From assembly GCA_040881995.1 (NCBI GenBank), contig JBBECD010000105.1, positions 59,729 to 123,728 of the forward strand: 64,000 nucleotides of DNA, written 5' to 3'. The notes beneath the pieces were generated by a model that was not told the DNA's origin, ran no database searches, and saw only the letters and a program-made list of their open reading frames with translations. Every line of letters begins with the position of its first letter. Position 1 is the first letter of the stretch. This DNA is from JAQCEJ01 sp040881995 (lineage in GTDB: Bacteria; Planctomycetota; Planctomycetia; Planctomycetales; Planctomycetaceae). Shown here one piece after another: positions 27,401 to 35,523 of this stretch. The position numbers and the translations under genes were made by a program.

Positions 27401-30277
27401 TTATTTTTTCGTCACCTCTTTCTCCGCGGCGGCGGGTAATTCCGGCGCCCCCGCGCGCTGCAGCGGATAAATCACCAAAGCCTCGGCGGCGTGGTTCGCC
27501 GCGGGATACTTTTCGCGGGCGATGCGGACCGCTTCACCCTGGGCATTGTCGTCGGCCTTATAAATCGTGTGCAGTTTCTGATGTTCGGCCCCCTTCCCGG
27601 GTTGATCGAGCAGCGTGTACAACAGATGCAAATTGTAATGCGCGGTGACGTTCTCCACATCGTACTTCAATGTCTCGTGAAACACATCCACGGCCTGATT
27701 CAGCAGCGCGTCGCGCTGCTCGATACCGGCGTCATCGCCTCCCTTCGCCGCCATCCGGCCGAATTGCCGGGCGCGATCGAACAGCGTCTGCCCCAGCAGA
27801 TTTTGCACTTCATAATCATGACGGAAATCAAACCCGCGGTCGATCATCTCCTGCGTCGGTTCGGTCAGCACGCTGCGGAAGTTTTTCTCCGCCGCTTCGA
27901 GATGACCTTGCTCACGATTGATGAGGCCGCTCAACCATGCAATCGTCCACGGGGGAGCAGGGGGGGAATCGTATTTCGCCGCGCGGGCGATTGCCGCGAC
28001 CGCTTCGTCCAATTGGCCTTCGCGATGATAGACGCGGGCGAGATTGAGCGGGCCGTCGAATCGACCGAGCTTCTCGACCTCGCCGAACGCCGCCGCCGCT
28101 TGCCGCAGTTCGGCTTTCCCTTCGAGGAACAACCCGATGCCGTAATCGTTCCAGCGTTCCCACGCAGGCGGTTTCGGCGTCTCGTTTGCGACCTTCACAT
28201 CGACACCCGCGACGGGGAATGTCATTTCATCGACGGCGAGCGTCGTCACCGGCAACTCGTTGGGATACGGTTCGCCCTTCTTATAACCCTTGAGCGGCGG
28301 AAATCCCTCCGGAAGATTCTTCGCGACGAAATCCATATACCGCTGATCGAACTTACGATATTGCAGCTTCACCAAAACCGTGATCGGCTGATCGATCCCT
28401 TCGGGAACTTCCAAACCATAATGCGCCACCTGTCCCGCACCGGGAGGAATCTGATGATTGTAGAGCGGTGTGAAAATATCCTGCGCATTCCGGCGGTCGA
28501 TGCGGTTCCCCTTGCGATCGAGCATGAAGACATTCACGAAATGCGACCACGGGTCGACTTCGCCGAGTTCGTTCATGCCGCCGCTGCGTCCGATGACTTT
28601 CCCGCCGCTGGTGACGGTGATGTCGACCCAGATCTCGTTGGAATCAACCGTTCCCTGCGTAAACAGATGCCCCATCTTCACCGTGCGGATCACCGTTTCG
28701 AGCAGATACGGTTTTCCCGGAACGAGCATCGGCACGGCGGGACGCAGCGGCGCATGCAATTCGCCGTCGACGGTTCCTCCCTCCTTCACGCCGAAGATGT
28801 CGATCCGCATCACGTCCTTGAGAAATTTCTGATGCGATTTGACGATCTCCGGACGGTCGCGCAGCCAGGCGATGCCCGTGTTCGCCGACGGAAACAGGTG
28901 GTCGTGAATGCTCAGTTCTTTCGCATCGGCGAAGAGTTTCGCCCCGAAATCGTTTGACGGCTTCAGCGGCATGTGGCAGACGTTGCAGTTCTCTTTCGCC
29001 TTGGGGGGATAATAAAAGCTGCGGGCACCGTGTCCCGACACGCCGCTGAGCAGATACGGGTCGTAATGATTCTGCCCGCGCAAGAATTCCTTGTAATGAT
29101 TCAGTTCGTAGGGCAGGCTCACCTTGTGACACGTCGAACAGAACTCGGCGGTTTTGTGAAAGTCCTTCAAAAACGTTTTCTTGTGCATCGCCGGCTTGGC
29201 TTTGACGAGCTGGTTGTTGATCCATTGCAACATCGCGTTGTCGCTGGCCGCGAACGGATAGTGAATCGGCTCTTCGATCGTGTAATCGGCGTTCCCTTTC
29301 GTACTGTTGACGTGCGTGATCGAATGGCAAACCGTGCAACTGATTCCCGCCCCCGCCGTCACGTGGTTAACGACGTCGAATTTCGGGTCGTCAAACGCAC
29401 CGGAAAAGAAAGGGACCGGATCGTGGCATCCCGCACACCACCGCGACGCCTGCACGCTGCCGTCCCGTTCGAGAGAGACTTTCCGCGTCTCCACTACCGA
29501 AGCGAGATAGGCGGGGTTGCTGAACGAACTGAAGCGGTGCACGCTGTCGGACCACTGCGCGTGGGCATCGGGATGACACCGCTGGCAGTAATCGTTCATC
29601 ATCAGCGTCGATGCGGGAATGAAATTCCCGGTTGCCGTCCGTGCCGCCGAGGGGAAGAAATATTTTTCGCCGGTCGTCGGTCCTTCGACGTTCCACTGCC
29701 GCGGATCCTGCGTATGCATCCAGACCATCCCCGCGACGACGAGACCGACAAATCCCGCGTAACCGACGCCGAGCCGCCAGCGAATCTTCGGCCCGACCAG
29801 CCGATGCAGCCAGTACAGCCACGCGGCGAACAGCGGACTGACGACGTGAATCCAATAAACAATGTTACGGGCGGCGGGAAGTTTCAAGTCGATGCCGATC
29901 ATCCGCGAGAGGAGCAATCCGCTCACGAGCACCGCGACGGAGATCGCCAACAGCATCCAGCCGACGCGCATCGCCCGCTTGTTTTTGCGATGCTTCGTAT
30001 TCGAAAAATGAATGACGCTGAAAACGATGAACGGCAAAATCAGCATCAGCCCGAGCACGAGATGGATCAGGAACATCCACTGATAAAAATATTCCTGGTA
30101 CGTCGCACCGCTGCGCCATTCCAGAAAGGTGATGGCGGCGAGATACACCGAGTTCGCCCCCAGCACGCCGACGAAACCGAACAGGACGTAAAGGACGATG
30201 CGCAATTTCGGCCCGACGGCTCTTCGCAGCGCTGCCGGCTTGGGCGCAGCGGAACTATCTGACACAATTTGATTCAC
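27401..30277 (-). CDS. membrane-anchored pentaheme cytochrome c with TPR domain
   Basis: 958 residues from GTG 30277, which has AGGAG six bases upstream; a GTG at 30328 is an alternative. The N-terminal 180 residues have four to five membrane helices with histidines (FLIHLVLGLM, SVIHF, VYWIHVVSP), resembling a cytochrome b-like module. Five CXXCH sites follow (CQRCH, CAGCH, CTVCH, CSTCH, CNVCH, about residues 232-431). A beta-rich central part leads to TPR-like helices over the last 240 residues. It probably moves electrons between the quinone pool and a periplasmic partner; direction and substrate are unknown. Downstream lies the CRTAC1-like gene. Confidence 0.85.
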   Translation of the reverse strand: MNQIVSDSSAAPKPAALRRAVGPKLRIVLYVLFGFVGVLGANSVYLAAITFLEWRSGATYQEYFYQWMFLIHLVLGLMLILPFIVFSVIHFSNTKHRKNKRAMRVGWMLLAISVAVLVSGLLLSRMIGIDLKLPAARNIVYWIHVVSPLFAAWLYWLHRLVGPKIRWRLGVGYAGFVGLVVAGMVWMHTQDPRQWNVEGPTTGEKYFFPSAARTATGNFIPASTLMMNDYCQRCHPDAHAQWSDSVHRFSSFSNPAYLASVVETRKVSLERDGSVQASRWCAGCHDPVPFFSGAFDDPKFDVVNHVTAGAGISCTVCHSITHVNSTKGNADYTIEEPIHYPFAASDNAMLQWINNQLVKAKPAMHKKTFLKDFHKTAEFCSTCHKVSLPYELNHYKEFLRGQNHYDPYLLSGVSGHGARSFYYPPKAKENCNVCHMPLKPSNDFGAKLFADAKELSIHDHLFPSANTGIAWLRDRPEIVKSHQKFLKDVMRIDIFGVKEGGTVDGELHAPLRPAVPMLVPGKPYLLETVIRTVKMGHLFTQGTVDSNEIWVDITVTSGGKVIGRSGGMNELGEVDPWSHFVNVFMLDRKGNRIDRRNAQDIFTPLYNHQIPPGAGQVAHYGLEVPEGIDQPITVLVKLQYRKFDQRYMDFVAKNLPEGFPPLKGYKKGEPYPNELPVTTLAVDEMTFPVAGVDVKVANETPKPPAWERWNDYGIGLFLEGKAELRQAAAAFGEVEKLGRFDGPLNLARVYHREGQLDEAVAAIARAAKYDSPPAPPWTIAWLSGLINREQGHLEAAEKNFRSVLTEPTQEMIDRGFDFRHDYEVQNLLGQTLFDRARQFGRMAAKGGDDAGIEQRDALLNQAVDVFHETLKYDVENVTAHYNLHLLYTLLDQPGKGAEHQKLHTIYKADDNAQGEAVRIAREKYPAANHAAEALVIYPLQRAGAPELPAAAEKEVTKK

Positions 30278-30458
30278 GACCTGCTCCTGTGACGCTGCAT
30301 GAGACGTTTGCCATACGGCGACCGACACGAATTGCCCGAACGAGAAACGGCATCAACGATACCATCAGAGAAAAACCCAGGCAAAAGAAGTTCGGCGCGC
30401 ACGGCAGTGGACATTCTCGAACCGGCACGAACAAAAACAGACCGGCTCGGCAACCGAG

Positions 30459-30878
30459 TTACTGCAGAGGTCGAGGAGGGTGCTCGATCTCCCAGACCAG
30501 AAACTGGTCGGGGGCAATCGCATCACGTCCGACGAAAGGGACGAAGGCGGGGCTGGGCATGACGTCGGATGCGGACGATTTCAGTCCGACCGGCATTTTG
30601 AAGAACGTCGGCGGAACGGGCGTCGATGGCGCGGGAGGGACGCTCGGTCCCCGCCGACAGCCCCCGTTGCGGCAGTGAGAGACCGGAATTCCAGCGGGAG
30701 GTTCGCCGTCGTGGCTCACCGAAAACTCACTCGGAAAGTCGGCCGGTGCCAACCGGTCGGTCGATGTCCGCTCATGCAACAGATAATCTCCGCAACTCGC
30801 GCGCACGTTCGTCGCCGACGCCGCGAAAATCACGGCGGCGAAAAAAACAATCAACAGGTGCCGCGTGGGGTGAGACAT
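30459..30878 (-). CDS. small exported protein, Cys/Pro-rich, unknown function
   Basis: 139 residues from ATG 30878 (a GTG at 30890 is in frame). Residues 1-28 are a signal peptide ending near VRASC. The mature part has the short cysteine-containing stretch HCRNGGCRRGPS followed by a Pro-rich linker, a pattern recurrent in planctomycete exported proteins. No ribosome site is evident, so the start is uncertain. It lies between the cytochrome gene and the divergent argJ. Confidence 0.6.
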   Translation of the reverse strand: MSHPTRHLLIVFFAAVIFAASATNVRASCGDYLLHERTSTDRLAPADFPSEFSVSHDGEPPAGIPVSHCRNGGCRRGPSVPPAPSTPVPPTFFKMPVGLKSSASDVMPSPAFVPFVGRDAIAPDQFLVWEIEHPPRPLQ

Positions 30879-31097
30879 GAAGCGATACACAAGTACGAAG
30901 GGAGGTGATCGACGGGAATATTCTTCCCCTCGTATGATAAGGCTGCGGGAGTGCGATCGTCAAGAAGCGATCGGCCAATTCGACCTATTCCTTCCGCCCG
31001 GCATCCCTTGGGGACTCACACGACAGTCGCTATGATGCGGCAAAGTTATGACGCGTACCGACACGACCCTTTCCGAATTCCGGAGCGAATTTTTAGT

Positions 31098-32300
31098 ATG
31101 TCACCCGATTTGATTTTGCCTCGCGGATTTCTGAGCGCAGGCGTGCATTGCGGCGTCAAGGCCGATCGCGAAAAACTCGATTTGTCGCTGTTCGTCTCCG
31201 AGTCCCCCTGCGCCGCGGCGGGGACATTTACGACGAACCTCGTCTGCGGGGCTCCGGTGAAAGTTTCCCGCGAACGCCTGCCTCGCGGCACCGCGCGGGG
31301 AGTGGTGATCAACTCCGGCAACGCAAACGCCTGCACGGGAGAGCAGGGGATCGCCGATGCCCGCTGGATGACCGAACAAATCGCCGGTCTGCTCCAATGC
31401 AATTCACCCGATGATATTCTCGTCTGCTCGACCGGCGTGATTGGTCGATTCCTGCCGCGGGAAATTCTTTCGACGGGCTTTCCGCAAGTTGTGTCGGGAC
31501 TTTCCGTCGACGCCTCGGCTTATCACAACGCCGCCCGCGGCATGATGACGACCGACACGTTCCCCAAGCAGGCGACCCGCACGGCGACCCTCAACGGCCA
31601 GACGGTGCGCATCAGCGGCGCCGCGAAAGGGGCGGCGATGATCGCCCCCAACATGGCGACGATGCTCTCGGTGATTATGACCGACGCCGCGCTCACGCCG
31701 AACCAGACGCAGCAGATGATCCGCGAAGCGGTCCATCAGAGCTTCAACTGCATCAGCGTCGACGGCCATATGAGCACCAGCGATTCGGTGATTCTGCTCG
31801 CCAACGGGCAGTCGCAGTGCGGTGAATTGTCGGCGGAAAACATCGTAAAACTTCAGTCGCTGCTCAACGAAGTGGCGAGCGAACTGGCACAGGCGATTAT
31901 CCGCGATGCGGAGGGGGCGACGCATTTCATTACGATCGACGTCGCGGGAACGCGGACGCGCGAAGAAGCGTACAAAATCGCCAAAGCGGTCGCCGACAGC
32001 GCGCTGGTTAAAACCGCGATTGCGGGCGGCGACCCGAACTGGGGCCGCATCATTTCGGCGGCGGGTTATTGCGGCGTACTCTTCCAGGAATCGGATCTCA
32101 GTCTGAAAGTCAACGGTTTCCCGCTCTATCAGGACGGCACTCCGCTGCCGTTCAATGCGAGCGAAGTCTCGAACAGCATCAAACAGCAGCGAGACACGGC
32201 GATCGAATTGCAACTGAAACTAGGCGACGCATCGATCCGCTTCTGGACCAGCGATCTCACCGCGGAATACGTCCGCCTCAATGCCGATTATACGACATGA
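31098..32300 (+). CDS. argJ: bifunctional glutamate N-acetyltransferase / amino-acid acetyltransferase
   Basis: Transfers acetyl from N-acetylornithine to glutamate (arginine synthesis), and in bifunctional members also uses acetyl-CoA. 400 residues from ATG 31098, family length. The self-cleavage site is GAAMIAPNMATML, with T188 the new N-terminal nucleophile of the beta chain; the usual KGxGMI is KGAAMI here. Other family blocks are NSGNANACTG, STGVIG and GDPNWGRI. Only 30 bases separate it from putA, so the two may share a transcript. No other arg gene is in the window. Confidence 0.95.
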   Translation: MSPDLILPRGFLSAGVHCGVKADREKLDLSLFVSESPCAAAGTFTTNLVCGAPVKVSRERLPRGTARGVVINSGNANACTGEQGIADARWMTEQIAGLLQCNSPDDILVCSTGVIGRFLPREILSTGFPQVVSGLSVDASAYHNAARGMMTTDTFPKQATRTATLNGQTVRISGAAKGAAMIAPNMATMLSVIMTDAALTPNQTQQMIREAVHQSFNCISVDGHMSTSDSVILLANGQSQCGELSAENIVKLQSLLNEVASELAQAIIRDAEGATHFITIDVAGTRTREEAYKIAKAVADSALVKTAIAGGDPNWGRIISAAGYCGVLFQESDLSLKVNGFPLYQDGTPLPFNASEVSNSIKQQRDTAIELQLKLGDASIRFWTSDLTAEYVRLNADYTT

Positions 32301-32330
32301 TGAGTAATTGTTATTCATAGACGGAGTGAC

Positions 32331-35324
32331 ATGCCGGACAAAGAGACGGATTTTGAGCAACGGATTGAGGCCGATATTCAGATGCTGGGACGGAAGTTCT
32401 GGGATCGGATCGAGCGGCGTGCGCCGAATATTCTCGATCGCCGCTGGTGGGACGACCGCATCCTTTCGTGGGCCATGGCCGACGAATCGGTCAAAGTGCA
32501 GATGTTCCGCTTCGTCGACGTGCTGCCGATGCTCAAAACGCACGAGCAGATCACCCGGCATCTCAACGAATATTTCGACGAAGTCCGCGAACACCTCCCC
32601 TGGGCCGCACGGCTGGGGCTCGATCTGGCGCAGCCGAATTCGGTACTCGGCCGGGCGCTGGCGCTCAACGCCAAAAGCAATTCGCTGCGGATGGCCAAAC
32701 GGTTTATCGCCGGCCTGAAAGTCGACGAGGTCTTGCAGTCGGTCCGCAAGATTCGCAAGCAGGGGTTTGCCTTCACGCTCGATCTTTTGGGAGAGGCGGT
32801 GATTAGCGAGCAGGAGGCGGAGGCTTATCAGAACGCCTACATCCAACTGCTCGAAGGGCTCTCGCCGCTCGTCAACGAATGGCCCGGCGACGAAGTGCTC
32901 GACCACGATCACGAGCGGTCGATTCCCCGCATGAACGTTTCGCTCAAACTCTCGGCGTTGTACAGCCAGTTCTCGCCGCTCGATCCCGAAGGTACGGCCG
33001 AGTACGTGCTCCCCCGGCTGCGCACTTTGCTGCGAACGGCTCGCGACCACGGGGCGTACGTGCACGTCGACATGGAACAATACGATTATAAAGACCTCAC
33101 GCTCGAACTCTTTCGCCGCGTGCTGAGCGAAGAGGAATTCCGCGACGTCGCCGACGTCGGCGTGGTGCTGCAGGCCTATCTCCCCGATGCCGAAAAGGAT
33201 CTCAACGAGTTACTCGCATGGGTGAAAAAGCGGGGGACGCCGATCTGGATCCGGCTTGTGAAAGGGGCGTATTGGGACTACGAGACGATCTCGGCCCAGA
33301 CGCGGGGCTGGCCGATTCCGGTCTATCAGCAGAAATGGCAATCGGACGAAAACTTCGAACGGATGACGCGGACCCTTTTCGAGAATTACCGCTGGCTGCA
33401 GCCCGCGATCGCCAGCCACAACCTGCGCAGCATCGTCCATGCCCTCGCCGTCGCCAAGCAATGGAAGGTGCCCAAAAAAGCGTTCGAACTCCAAATGCTG
33501 TACGGCATGGGGAACGAACAGGCGCAGCTCTTCGCCGAGGAGGGATACCGCGTGCGAGTTTACACGCCGTTCGGCGAACTGATTCCCGGCATGGCGTATC
33601 TCGTCCGCCGGCTGCTCGAAAATACGTCGAACGATTCATTCTTGAGGCAAAGTTTTACGGAACATCTTTCGTTTGAGGAACTCTTCATGTCTCCATCACG
33701 CCGCGGCGTTACCGCACCGGCTGTTAAAACCGAGCCCATTGCGGAATTTATCAACGAGCCGCATACCGATTTTTCCATCAAGGCGAACCGCGACGCGATG
33801 CTATCGGCATTGGAAACGGTGCGCGACCAGTTCGACAAGGAATACTCGCTGGTGATCGACGGTCGCCGTCTCGACACGCGGGGCAAGCTGATCGCGAGAA
33901 ATCCTTCTCAGAAAGCGACGGTCGTGGGGACGATCGCCTCGGCTGCGCCCGAAGATGCGAAAGAGGCGGTCGCCGCCGCGCAGCGGGCGTACCGCCGCTG
34001 GTCGAAGACCGACGTCCAATACCGCGCGGAATACTTGAACCTGGTCGCCGAGGAAATGCGGATTCGCCGGTTCGATCTCGCCGCCTGGGAGGTTTACGAA
34101 TGCGGCAAGCCGTGGGCCGAGGCCGATGCCGACGTCGCCGAGGCGATCGATTTCTGCCGCTACTACGCCGATCAGATGCTCAAGCTGGCGATTCCGCAGC
34201 AAGTCGACCTGCCGGGTGAAGAGAACTCCTATTCGTATCGTCCGCGGGGTGTGTGCGTCGTGATCGCACCCTGGAATTTTCCGTTGGCGATTCTCACCGG
34301 CATGACCGCCGCCGCGCTGATCACGGGGAACACCGTGGTGATGAAGCCCGCGGAGCAATCGTCGATCATCGCCGCTCAGCTCATGCACATCTTCGAAGAC
34401 ATCGGCTTGCCGAGCGGCGTGGTGAATTACCTGCCCGGCGTCGGTGAAGACATCGGTCCGGCGCTCGTGCAGAATCCGGATGTCGCTCTGATTGCATTCA
34501 CCGGTTCGCGCACGGTCGGGCTGACGATCAATCGCGAATCGACGGACGTCGCACCCGGTCAGCGGATGGTCAAACACGTCATCGCCGAAATGGGTGGCAA
34601 GAATGCGATCATTATCGATGAAGATGCCGACCTCGATGAAGCGGTGAAAGGGGTCGTTCAGAGCGCGTTCGGGTACGCCGGGCAGAAGTGTTCGGCCTGT
34701 TCGCGGGTGATCGTGCTCAACAGCGTGTACGACACGTTCGTCAATCGGCTGGTCAGCGCGACCGAAAGTTTGAACATCGGCCCGGCCGATCGGCCGGGCA
34801 CGTTTGTCGGCCCGGTGATCGATGAAGCCGCCTTCAACCGCATCCGGGAATACATCGAGATCGGCAAGCACGAGAACACGCTGGTGAGTGCGGTCGTGGT
34901 CGAAAAACTCGAACAAGAGGGGTATTTCGTCGGGCCGCACATCTTCGCCGGCGTCACGCCCAGTTCGCGGCTGGCCCAGGAGGAAATCTTCGGCCCGGTG
35001 CTGGTCGTGATGAAAGCCTCCGATCTCGGTGAAGCCGTGGCGATCGCCAACGACAGCGACTACGCTCTGACTGGAGGCATCTTCAGCCGCAGCCCGGCGA
35101 ACCTGAAGCGGGCCCGCGTCGAATTCGAAGTCGGCAACTTGTATCTCAACCGCTCGATTACCGGAGCGTTGGTGCATCGGCAGCCGTTCGGCGGATACAA
35201 ACTTTCGGGGATCGGCACGAAAGCCGGCGGGCCCGATTATCTGCATCAATTCCTGATTCCAGTGAACGTTACCGAAAACACGCTCCGCCGCGGCTTCGCC
35301 CCGCCTCCGGATGACGAGGGGTGA
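32331..35324 (+). CDS. putA: bifunctional proline dehydrogenase / glutamate-semialdehyde dehydrogenase
   Basis: Oxidises proline to glutamate in two steps. 997 residues; start ATG 32331 after ACGGAG. The N-terminal 480 residues are the FAD-dependent proline dehydrogenase barrel (RLVKGAYWDYE, LYGMGNEQAQ, RVYTPFGELIPGMAYLVRRL). The C-terminal half is an aldehyde dehydrogenase with APWNFPLAILTG, the catalytic-glutamate region EMGGKNA and the nucleophile C787 in GQKCSACSR. There is no N-terminal DNA-binding ribbon-helix-helix domain, so it is not the autoregulatory PutA type. It lies just after argJ; both enzymes touch glutamate. Confidence 0.96.
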   Translation: MPDKETDFEQRIEADIQMLGRKFWDRIERRAPNILDRRWWDDRILSWAMADESVKVQMFRFVDVLPMLKTHEQITRHLNEYFDEVREHLPWAARLGLDLAQPNSVLGRALALNAKSNSLRMAKRFIAGLKVDEVLQSVRKIRKQGFAFTLDLLGEAVISEQEAEAYQNAYIQLLEGLSPLVNEWPGDEVLDHDHERSIPRMNVSLKLSALYSQFSPLDPEGTAEYVLPRLRTLLRTARDHGAYVHVDMEQYDYKDLTLELFRRVLSEEEFRDVADVGVVLQAYLPDAEKDLNELLAWVKKRGTPIWIRLVKGAYWDYETISAQTRGWPIPVYQQKWQSDENFERMTRTLFENYRWLQPAIASHNLRSIVHALAVAKQWKVPKKAFELQMLYGMGNEQAQLFAEEGYRVRVYTPFGELIPGMAYLVRRLLENTSNDSFLRQSFTEHLSFEELFMSPSRRGVTAPAVKTEPIAEFINEPHTDFSIKANRDAMLSALETVRDQFDKEYSLVIDGRRLDTRGKLIARNPSQKATVVGTIASAAPEDAKEAVAAAQRAYRRWSKTDVQYRAEYLNLVAEEMRIRRFDLAAWEVYECGKPWAEADADVAEAIDFCRYYADQMLKLAIPQQVDLPGEENSYSYRPRGVCVVIAPWNFPLAILTGMTAAALITGNTVVMKPAEQSSIIAAQLMHIFEDIGLPSGVVNYLPGVGEDIGPALVQNPDVALIAFTGSRTVGLTINRESTDVAPGQRMVKHVIAEMGGKNAIIIDEDADLDEAVKGVVQSAFGYAGQKCSACSRVIVLNSVYDTFVNRLVSATESLNIGPADRPGTFVGPVIDEAAFNRIREYIEIGKHENTLVSAVVVEKLEQEGYFVGPHIFAGVTPSSRLAQEEIFGPVLVVMKASDLGEAVAIANDSDYALTGGIFSRSPANLKRARVEFEVGNLYLNRSITGALVHRQPFGGYKLSGIGTKAGGPDYLHQFLIPVNVTENTLRRGFAPPPDDEG

Positions 35325-35330
35325 ATTGAA

Positions 35331-35416
35331 GGATGAGGGATGAAGGATGAGGGATGAGTCAGAAAAAATGCGATCGGTGCGCTTCTGACTCATCGTTCAT
35401 CTCTCTGCCGTCATCC
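35331..35416. repeat. GGATGAGGGATGA-word inverted repeat after putA
   Basis: GGATGAGGGATGAAGGATGA words after the putA stop are mirrored by CATCGTTCATCTCTCTGCCG. An exact 12-base arm pair, GATGAGTCAGAA (35353-35364) and TTCTGACTCATC (35383-35394), closes an 18-base loop. It precedes the true terminator at 35471. Confidence 0.75.
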
Positions 35417-35467
35417 TTTCGAAAGGCACCTTCGCTTGCGCTTCGGGCTGGTAAGAGATCGCGCGTG

Positions 35468-35507
35468 AAAAAAGCCGAGCGGAGTTCAACTCCGCTCGGC
35501 TTTTTAT
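35468..35507. terminator. bidirectional Rho-independent terminator, putA / DUF1549 copy 2
   Basis: AAAGCCGAGCGGAGT (35471-35485) and ACTCCGCTCGGCTTT (35489-35503) form a perfect 15-bp stem with a three-base loop. A-run on the left and T-run on the right allow termination in both directions. It sits between the converging putA and DUF1549/1553 genes. Confidence 0.92.
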
Positions 35508-35523
35508 TTCAGCCAAACTCGGC

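Noticed and set aside
30901..30910. GGAGGTGATC, an ideal ribosome site on the plus strand
   Set aside because: No start codon at proper distance; the following 33-codon frame begins 24 bases away and has no features.
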